Positions 58,600 through 64,000 of a stretch of DNA of 64,000 nucleotides are shown here, one piece after another. The position numbers and the translations under genes are program-made. Source of the stretch: Ligilactobacillus salivarius DSM 20555 = ATCC 11741 (GTDB lineage Bacteria > Bacillota > Bacilli > Lactobacillales > Lactobacillaceae); the NCBI RefSeq assembly GCF_001435955.1, contig NZ_AYYT01000001.1:62001-126000 (forward strand), read 5' to 3'. The notes below the pieces were generated by a model. It had not been told where the DNA came from. It searched no databases and saw only the letters and a list, made by a program, of their open reading frames with translations. Positions within the stretch are counted from its first letter, which is position 1. Each line of letters starts with the position of its first letter.

Positions 58600-58778
58600 C
58601 TTTTGGCCAGAGAGTATATTCCACCGATAGCTGCAATAAAAATAAGCCCAAGTAACCATATATGTGAAACTAGCCATACGAAAAGTGCAATACAGAATAT
58701 CCAATAAAATAATTTCCCTGCAACTTTTAAAATCTTCCACGCTATCCATATACCAAGTATTAAAAATAGTATTCCCAT
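58596..58778 (-). CDS. Small membrane protein, unknown function
   Basis: 60 residues, almost wholly hydrophobic with two helices (about 1-33 and 38-57) and Trp-rich stretches (GIWIAWKIL, IALFVWLVSHIW). AAGAGGTG precedes the ATG. Another minus-strand frame over the same bases has no ribosome binding site and is rejected. Its stop overlaps the convergent gene's stop in TTAG. Function unknown. Confidence 0.65.
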   Translation of the reverse strand: MGILFLILGIWIAWKILKVAGKLFYWIFCIALFVWLVSHIWLLGLIFIAAIGGIYSLAKS

Positions 58779-58855
58779 ATATAAACACCTCTTTGAGAAG
58801 ATTATATCATTTTATTTTTGACTTTATTGATAATTTTTCTTAAAATTGATAAGTA

Positions 58856-58884
58856 TTGCTTAAATAATAATTTTTTGCTATACT
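58856..58884 (+). promoter_or_regulatory. tRNA-Ser promoter
   Basis: TTGCTT, 17-base spacer, TATACT with an extended TGC (TGCTATACT), placing the transcript start about five bases before the tRNA. Confidence 0.75.
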
Positions 58885-58895
58885 ATTCCTGTTGT

Positions 58896-58982
58896 GGAGA
58901 GTTGGCAGAGTGGTAATGCACCGGACTCGAAATCCGGCGAGCCAGTTTATACTGGTGCGCAGGTTCAAATCCTGTACTCTCC
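58896..58982 (+). tRNA. tRNA-Ser, anticodon CGA
   Basis: Class II tRNA of 87 bases: acceptor GGAGAGT / ACTCTCC (7 pairs), D arm with GCAGAGTGGTAATGC, anticodon stem CCGGA / TCCGG around loop CTCGAAA (anticodon CGA, reads UCG), a long variable arm with GCCAGT / ACTGGT pairs, T arm with GGTTCAAATCC. CCA is not encoded; the base after the acceptor stem is T, so the discriminator would be U, whereas serine tRNAs usually carry G. Confidence 0.96.
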
Positions 58983-59010
58983 TTTTTATGAACAATATTT
59001 AAATAATTTT

Positions 59011-59059
59011 AAAAACACTTATAAACCTTGTCTTAATAACGTTTGTAAGTGTTTTTTTA
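59011..59059 (+). terminator. Terminator of the tRNA-Ser transcript
   Basis: Long hairpin AAACACTTATAAAC / GTTTGTAAGTGTTT followed by TTTT on the plus strand. Confidence 0.85.
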
Positions 59060-59369
59060 GTTTTCATATGTTTTAGTACATTTTAAAAAAGTCTGCACGC
59101 ATTTTGCACACATATTATTCATTTTATAAGATAAAAGAGCCTGCCAATAAGGCAGACCCTACATTCTTTATAAGATATTAGATACTTTCATTACATCATA
59201 TTATAATACAATGTGTTTGTAGCATTAAATAATTGACTAAAAAGTCTCAAAACTTAAAAATTGTTAGAAACTACGTCACTAACCTCGCTAATTTCTAGCA
59301 GTTTTTGGTGCTACTATTTTCTAAAACTCATCTGAAAATCTAGGCTTTTAGCATTTCGAACAATATTTA
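59060..59369. other. Non-coding gap of about 310 bases between tRNA-Ser and recD2
   Basis: No supported gene. Holds a short hairpin CTGCC-TTATT-GGCAG (about 59137-59156) with a T-rich tail on the minus strand that could end the recD2 transcript, and a 13-base stem-loop GCTA-ATTTC-TAGC near 59290. On the minus strand at about 59085-59140 a short frame reads NNMCAKCVQTFLKCTKTYEN before a stop; it could be the scar of an integrase end beside the tRNA, but this is weak. Confidence 0.4.
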
Positions 59370-61844
59370 TTATCTCATAAAATCATAAGGTGTTATATCA
59401 TCCATACCTATCATTGCATCAACTTTGTTATTAACAATAATATCCATGGTCAATACACCATCATTATAAATGAACGGTTCATCCTTTTCTTCAACAGTGG
59501 CATCTTGTTTTTCGTCATTATTCACGGCAACTTCTTCATTATCAGTTTTTTCTACTGGTTTTTCTTCTACTCCGAATTCCATTCTTATACGTTTCAATAA
59601 TCCAGTCTTTCTATTAAGAGAGATAATCTCTGCACTTTGTCTAAATGAAGAAATATTTCCTAAAAGAACTAATTTTTGCTTAGCTCTAGTTATTCCTGTA
59701 TATAACAAGTTTCTAGCAAACATTCTTTGATATTGTGGCAACATTGCTAATACTACAATTGGAAACTCACTACCTTGGGATTTATGGATGGACATACAGT
59801 AAGCTAACGTCAAATTAATCCAATCCTTTTTATCAAAAGTCACTTCATTTCCATCGAAGTCTGCTATTATCTGTTCACCCTTTTTATCTTTTTTAGTTTT
59901 AGGTATATTTATTCCCACAATCTTTCCAATATCACCATTGAAGACGTTGTTTTCAGGATCATTCACTAAATGAAGAACTCTATCTCCAATTCTAAATACT
60001 TGCTCATTAAAAATAACTTCTTTTTGTCGAGGTTTAGCTGGATTCAATAATTCTTGTAAAATAGTATTTAACTTATTAATTCCTGCATTACCACGATACA
60101 TTGGAGCTAATACTTGAATATCATCTTTACTATTTCCCTTATTCAAGGCAGCTTTTACCACTTGCTCAACCGCAGAAGTTAATTGCCCAGCTTCACATGG
60201 AATAAATGCTCTGTCAGATTGTGCTTTAGTGAAGTCTACCGGCAGTTCTCCATTTTTTATTGAATGTGCCAAATTAATTATTGAGGAACCTTCACCTTGT
60301 CTATAGATTTTCGTTAATTCTTTTTTAGGTAAGGTATCACTAACTAATAAATCAGAAAATACTTGTCCTGGTTGTACTGATGGAAGTTGATTTCTATCTC
60401 CCACAAAAATAACTTGCATATGACTAGGAATACTATTTAACAATAAATCCATGATAAGTGTATCTACCATAGATGTTTCATCGACAATTAACAATGCACC
60501 TTCAAGTTCTTGAATATCTTCAGGTAACTTATCATCATGAGCATTTATTCCTAACATTCTATGAATTGTAGAAGCTGGTAATCCCGTCGATTCTGCCATT
60601 CTTTTAGCAGCTCGTCCCGTTGGTGCAGCTAACAATATTGGAAATGGATTATCTTTATCGTACTTACCAATATCTAAATCTATGTCGTTTAATAAAGCAT
60701 ATACTGCAACAATTCCATTAATAATTGTTGTCTTACCAGTACCTGGACCACCTGTTAACAGAAAAACTGGTGATTTAATTGCATCTTTTATCGCCCTTTT
60801 TTGTTCACTATCATAATCTATTCCCAATTGATCCTCAGCTTTTATTAAGAGTTTATCTAATAACGTATCATTATTTGGTAAATCACTGTTGCCCGATCTC
60901 AATAGTCGATATAAATTCTCTGCTATATTCCACTCAGCATTGAAAAAGGTCCTACTGTATACTTTATTATCATCAGACTTAATTTTATCTTCTTCAGCAA
61001 GCTTAATTAACTGATCTGCAACTAATTGTGGATCAATTGCTTCATTGCGATTACTTTCAAGAAGCTTTAAGGTTTCAGTTACTAAGGGTTTTAACTCAAC
61101 ATAAGTATCTCCTGTAGCATAAGTCAGATCATATAATGATTGAAAAATAGCTCCACGAATTCTACCAGGGGAATCACTAGCAAAGCCAAATTGTTGTGCT
61201 ATTTGATCTGCTTTAGTAAAACTAATTCCGTCAATATCTACGGATAACCTGTATGGATCTTCATGGATTATTTCCAAGGTACTATTTGTATAGTTATTAT
61301 AAATCCTTCCAGCCATTGTACTAGTAAAACCTAAACTATTAAGTTCAATTATGATTTTATCAATTCCATAATTTTCCTTTAAAACTTTTTTTATACTATC
61401 CTTTTGCTTTTCAGATAATCCAAGTTCTTCTAATTTATCCATATCATTGTTTAAAACGTCAATAGCATCTATACCTAATTTTTTTACTATTTTTTCAGCT
61501 GTCTTTTTACCTATACCAACAAACTCATCACTCGAAAGATATGCAATTACACCATCTTTTGTAGAAGGTAATTCTATTTGGTAACTTTCAGCTTGGAATT
61601 GTTTTCCATAACGTTGATGCTCTACAACATTTCCCTCAAATCGATATAAAGAATCTGTTTGGATATTAGCAAAACTTCCAGTAACGGTTATTTTCTGATC
61701 ATCCCAGTCGAAATTAGTTTCTTTAATCAAGATTTGTAAAACTTTATAAAAACTATCAGAAGCCTCGAAATAGACAGCATTTACTGTTCCTATAAGATAC
61801 TTACCATTACTTTCTTGGTCAAAAAGATCTAATTCCTCACTCAT
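59370..61844 (-). CDS. recD2: ATP-dependent RecD2-type DNA helicase
   Basis: 824 residues. SF1B helicase not associated with RecBC. N-terminal OB-like domain (about 1-100) and helix-hairpin-helix repeats (about 100-210). Helicase core: Walker A LTGGPGTGKTT (about 360), Walker B IVDETSMVD (about 453), GDRNQLPSV (about 487) and the late YCMSIHKSQGSEFP and YTGITRAKQKL. The Glu/Asp-rich C-terminal tail is long. Acts in replication-fork and mismatch repair maintenance. Its ATG overlaps the TPR gene stop by 8 bases. Confidence 0.97.
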   Translation of the reverse strand: MSEELDLFDQESNGKYLIGTVNAVYFEASDSFYKVLQILIKETNFDWDDQKITVTGSFANIQTDSLYRFEGNVVEHQRYGKQFQAESYQIELPSTKDGVIAYLSSDEFVGIGKKTAEKIVKKLGIDAIDVLNNDMDKLEELGLSEKQKDSIKKVLKENYGIDKIIIELNSLGFTSTMAGRIYNNYTNSTLEIIHEDPYRLSVDIDGISFTKADQIAQQFGFASDSPGRIRGAIFQSLYDLTYATGDTYVELKPLVTETLKLLESNRNEAIDPQLVADQLIKLAEEDKIKSDDNKVYSRTFFNAEWNIAENLYRLLRSGNSDLPNNDTLLDKLLIKAEDQLGIDYDSEQKRAIKDAIKSPVFLLTGGPGTGKTTIINGIVAVYALLNDIDLDIGKYDKDNPFPILLAAPTGRAAKRMAESTGLPASTIHRMLGINAHDDKLPEDIQELEGALLIVDETSMVDTLIMDLLLNSIPSHMQVIFVGDRNQLPSVQPGQVFSDLLVSDTLPKKELTKIYRQGEGSSIINLAHSIKNGELPVDFTKAQSDRAFIPCEAGQLTSAVEQVVKAALNKGNSKDDIQVLAPMYRGNAGINKLNTILQELLNPAKPRQKEVIFNEQVFRIGDRVLHLVNDPENNVFNGDIGKIVGINIPKTKKDKKGEQIIADFDGNEVTFDKKDWINLTLAYCMSIHKSQGSEFPIVVLAMLPQYQRMFARNLLYTGITRAKQKLVLLGNISSFRQSAEIISLNRKTGLLKRIRMEFGVEEKPVEKTDNEEVAVNNDEKQDATVEEKDEPFIYNDGVLTMDIIVNNKVDAMIGMDDITPYDFMR

Positions 61845-62505
61845 CAGATTTTCCTTTCTTTTGCGTCATTAAGAAACGTTGAACATCTGCCAAACGTTGT
61901 TGCATTTTTTTGTAATATTCATCATCCAAATTCTTAACTCGATTAAAATACTTATCTGCTTCTCCTGACAAACTAAGTTCTATTACTCCTAATTGAAACA
62001 ATACTTCTGCACTATCTTTGTCATATTCTAAAGCCTTTAAATAGTATTTTCTTGCATTAATCAAATCACCTGTAGCCATAAAACATGATGCTAATAAAGA
62101 AATCGCATCTACATTATGTTTTGTATTTTCAGAAACTGTTAATGCATACATCATAGCTTGAGGATAATTTTCTTGAGCGTAATATGCCTGTGCCATCATT
62201 AACATTGAATCTTGTTTTAACTTTTCAGATTGAACTTTCTTAAACTCCACTATAGCTTTATCATACATCGAATTAGTATAATATACATTTCCCAATCCAT
62301 AATGCATAAGTGATGATTTTTCTTTGCTATTAACAAATATATTCAATGCTTTCTTAAATAGTTCTTCTGCTTGTTCAGAAGAATGAGCATCATTAAGAGC
62401 TACTCCTAAATTATAATACGCTTGCGCATCATAAGGATTATTATCTATTTTCTGTATAAGATCTTTAATTAATTCTTCAGCCTTATTTTTAATATTTTTA
62501 TCCAC
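61837..62505 (-). CDS. TPR-repeat protein paired with recD2
   Basis: 222 residues, about five tetratricopeptide repeats (DAQAYYNLGVALNDAHSSEQAEELFKKALNIF is the first). GTG start after a GTGGTGGTG stretch. Coupled to recD2 by ATGAGTGA. This gene with the upstream phosphatase and downstream recD2 is a conserved lactobacillar cluster, usually next to mnmA, but here mnmA is at the other end of the window. Role unknown. Confidence 0.9.
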   Translation of the reverse strand: MDKNIKNKAEELIKDLIQKIDNNPYDAQAYYNLGVALNDAHSSEQAEELFKKALNIFVNSKEKSSLMHYGLGNVYYTNSMYDKAIVEFKKVQSEKLKQDSMLMMAQAYYAQENYPQAMMYALTVSENTKHNVDAISLLASCFMATGDLINARKYYLKALEYDKDSAEVLFQLGVIELSLSGEADKYFNRVKNLDDEYYKKMQQRLADVQRFLMTQKKGKSDE

Positions 62506-62520
62506 TATTTCACCACCACT

Positions 62521-63177
62521 TTATACTACATCAGTTGCATCTAAGTCTCTCTTTAGATAATCAGTTTTATTCCATACTAAGCATTTGAATTTTTGGTTGT
62601 CATCTACAGTTTGTAAAATCGTTGTACTTGTATTAGCCAATCCACCTTTTGCACGAATCTTTTCTAATGGTATTCCCTGGAGATAACGAATTTCAGCACA
62701 TAAAGCCGCACCATGACTAACAATCAAAATATCATCATTAGGATATCTTTTAACTATATCTCTAATTTTCGGAGTCATTCTTGCAAACAATTCAGGAAAT
62801 GATTCACCCTCTATTGTCGTTGGATCATACTTATCAGGATGATTTCTAAAAGCATCTAATTCAGCTGGATATTTTTCTGCTACTTCAGTAAATTTCATAC
62901 CTTCCATTTTACCTAAATTAAACTCAGAAAATGCAGCATCTGCTTCTAAACGTACATTATAAGGTAGGTTTTCTTTTATTTTTTGAGCAGTTACTAATGC
63001 TCTCTTTATTGGACTAGAGTATATTTTCGCAAAACGATATGTTTTTAAATACTCTGACAATTGCTTTATTTCTTCTAAACTTTGAGGTAATAATGGCGAA
63101 TCTCCATGTGCCCCTTGGTATCTACCTTCTAAATTCCATTCTGTTTTTCCATGGCGTACAAAAAAAAGTCTTGTCAT
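62521..63177 (-). CDS. Histidine phosphatase (phosphoglycerate mutase-like)
   Basis: 218 residues. Catalytic RHG motif FVRHGKTEWN (about 6-15), second phosphate pocket in YSSPIKRALVTAQKI (about 54-68), acid Glu in FNLGKMEGM (about 92) and second His in LIVSHGAAL (about 150). Resembles co-factor-dependent GpmB/CobC-like phosphatases; mutase activity is unlikely. AAAGGTGAGG precedes the ATG. Upstream of the TPR gene by 15 bases. Confidence 0.92.
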   Translation of the reverse strand: MTRLFFVRHGKTEWNLEGRYQGAHGDSPLLPQSLEEIKQLSEYLKTYRFAKIYSSPIKRALVTAQKIKENLPYNVRLEADAAFSEFNLGKMEGMKFTEVAEKYPAELDAFRNHPDKYDPTTIEGESFPELFARMTPKIRDIVKRYPNDDILIVSHGAALCAEIRYLQGIPLEKIRAKGGLANTSTTILQTVDDNQKFKCLVWNKTDYLKRDLDATDVV

Positions 63178-63292
63178 ACTAACCTCACCTTTATTTTTAA
63201 TAATTAAAATAACTTCAAAATAATAATAAAAACTAATTCAAGTTTACTCGTATTCTCCATAATCTACAAGTAAGTTATTGATTTTAATATAT

Positions 63293-63322
63293 AAAAAAAC
63301 AGTTGAAGCAAATCCAACTGTT
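63293..63322 (-). terminator. Terminator after the HEPN-domain gene
   Basis: Hairpin AGAACAGTTGGATT / CTTCAACTGTTTTT on the minus strand with a T7 run. Confidence 0.88.
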
Positions 63323-63331
63323 CTGTATTTC

Positions 63332-64000
63332 TTATTCATCCAATATTGTACTAATATCATTATTAAATTGATCGTAAAATTTACTCCAATCTTCTTTTAA
63401 GTCAATACACTTACCTATAACTTGATAACATAAATTGATTATCTTTTGTACTTTTACTTGACTAGAAGGTATCTCACTTAGTCCATGCGCAACTTTATTT
63501 CTTTGTTGATTATATCCACTTAGCTTGAGCAAGTCTTCAATTAACTCTTCATTCTCATTTAATTCTTTTAGAATTTGAATATAGAAATGAATGTTTAAAT
63601 ATTGTTCTTTTCTATAATGAATATCTTCATTATTTAACAATTTATCTTCTATATCTGGATAATTTATTGAATTAAGGTATGGTCTACCTTTATCCCATAA
63701 AATCAAGTCTGGGTAATTTTTTTCTAAATATAATTCACAAGCATATTCACCAATATTTTTAGATCTTATCAATACTTCACTAACCAATTCCCTATTTGCT
63801 TGTAACAATATAATCAAATATGAGTTAATTAACTTTTTTTCCTTTTCGGAATATTTTGTCTGACTGACAACTTTTAATAATTTTTGATATTTTACAGCTT
63901 CCGTTAAGTCTTGTAACGATGAGTTTAACTTTCTGGTCTTAGTTTTACTCATTACCCTGTGTTGACCTGTAGATAAATTATACAAAGATTCATAATCAAA
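63332..64000 (-). CDS. HEPN-domain protein, partial; possibly the C-terminal part of a Csm6-type CARF-HEPN ribonuclease
   Basis: Frame open from the window edge to the stop at 63332, about 222 residues. At its edge the frame reads FDYESLYNLS; near the end, QQRNKVAHGL (63505-63484) holds the HEPN RNase signature R-x4-H. The body is all-helical and Lys/Leu/Asn-rich, as HEPN domains are. Csm6 proteins carry an FDY segment after the CARF domain and a C-terminal R-x4-6-H HEPN, so this could be the last third of one. An internal start (ATG at 63952, weak AGGG before it) is possible but less convincing. Terminator downstream; the rest lies outside. Alternatively a HEPN toxin. Confidence 0.55.
   Translation of the reverse strand, partial: FDYESLYNLSTGQHRVMSKTKTRKLNSSLQDLTEAVKYQKLLKVVSQTKYSEKEKKLINSYLIILLQANRELVSEVLIRSKNIGEYACELYLEKNYPDLILWDKGRPYLNSINYPDIEDKLLNNEDIHYRKEQYLNIHFYIQILKELNENEELIEDLLKLSGYNQQRNKVAHGLSEIPSSQVKVQKIINLCYQVIGKCIDLKEDWSKFYDQFNNDISTILDE

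Noticed and set aside
58579-58788. 69-codon minus-strand frame overlapping the small membrane protein
   Set aside because: The alternative frame has AAGAGGTG at the right distance and a clean membrane-protein composition; this one has neither.

Overview
The window is AT-rich, densely coded low-GC Firmicute DNA and almost certainly comes from a member of the Lactobacillaceae. The genus is not certain; a Companilactobacillus-like lineage is only a guess. The call rests on gene content and order typical of that family: cysteine desulfurase-DUF1831-mnmA, hisS-aspS behind one T-box, gpsB-rnpB-rlmL, an EbsA-type protein, DUF3013-prmA-rsmE-rel-dtd, trmK-nif3-pepT and a PyrR-controlled pyr operon. 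Strong purine-rich ribosome binding sites and intrinsic terminators are common. Nearly everything is on the minus strand, so transcription runs from high to low coordinates; the plus-strand exceptions lie at 26.4-26.8, 48.4-49.7 and 58.1-59.0 kb.

Layout. 0-6.9 kb: partial clpB with a CtsR operator, then mnmA, DUF1831, cysteine desulfurase, mtnN, a small membrane protein, a NUDIX hydrolase and dapF. 7-13.1 kb: an NhaC-type transporter and hisS-aspS, each behind a T-box, with corA between them. 13.2-20.6 kb: TPR protein, EamA transporter, AlkD-like protein, pepT, nif3, trmK and an MFS transporter whose leader has two inverted repeats around its ribosome binding site. 20.9-23.5 kb: two tandem, multiply broken SEC10/PgrA-like surface protein genes, with an 11-base G tract upstream of the second. 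23.5-28.7 kb: an orphan gene with a structured leader, fhs, ebsA diverging from an RNase H-like gene, rlmL, rnpB and gpsB. 28.8-34.6 kb: lipoprotein, murI, aminotransferase, DeoR regulator, ppaC and LysR regulator.

34.7-41.2 kb is the most unusual region. It is a pyr operon under PyrR attenuation, in the order pyrR-pyrP-carA-carB-pyrF-pyrE. It lacks pyrB, pyrC and pyrD. CarA has lost its glutaminase cysteine and histidine, and CarB stops after about 640 residues, before its second ATP-grasp and allosteric domains. Both genes remain open and overlap their neighbours as translationally coupled genes do. The working part of the operon looks like uracil uptake plus conversion of orotate to UMP, with a CarA/CarB pair that has either decayed or taken on another role.

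41.2-48.1 kb: rluD, lspA, HAD phosphatase, dtd, rel, rsmE, prmA and DUF3013. 48.3-49.8 kb: a plus-strand nucleoside hydrolase and a small membrane protein. 49.8-58 kb: greA, udk, mltG, pheST behind a Phe T-box, an HxlR regulator, an HD hydrolase and a SpoU methyltransferase. 58-64 kb: two small unknown genes, tRNA-Ser(CGA), recD2, a TPR protein, a histidine phosphatase and, at the edge, part of a HEPN-domain protein that may be the C-terminus of a Csm6-type CRISPR ancillary RNase. I saw no CRISPR array, intact insertion sequence or prophage.
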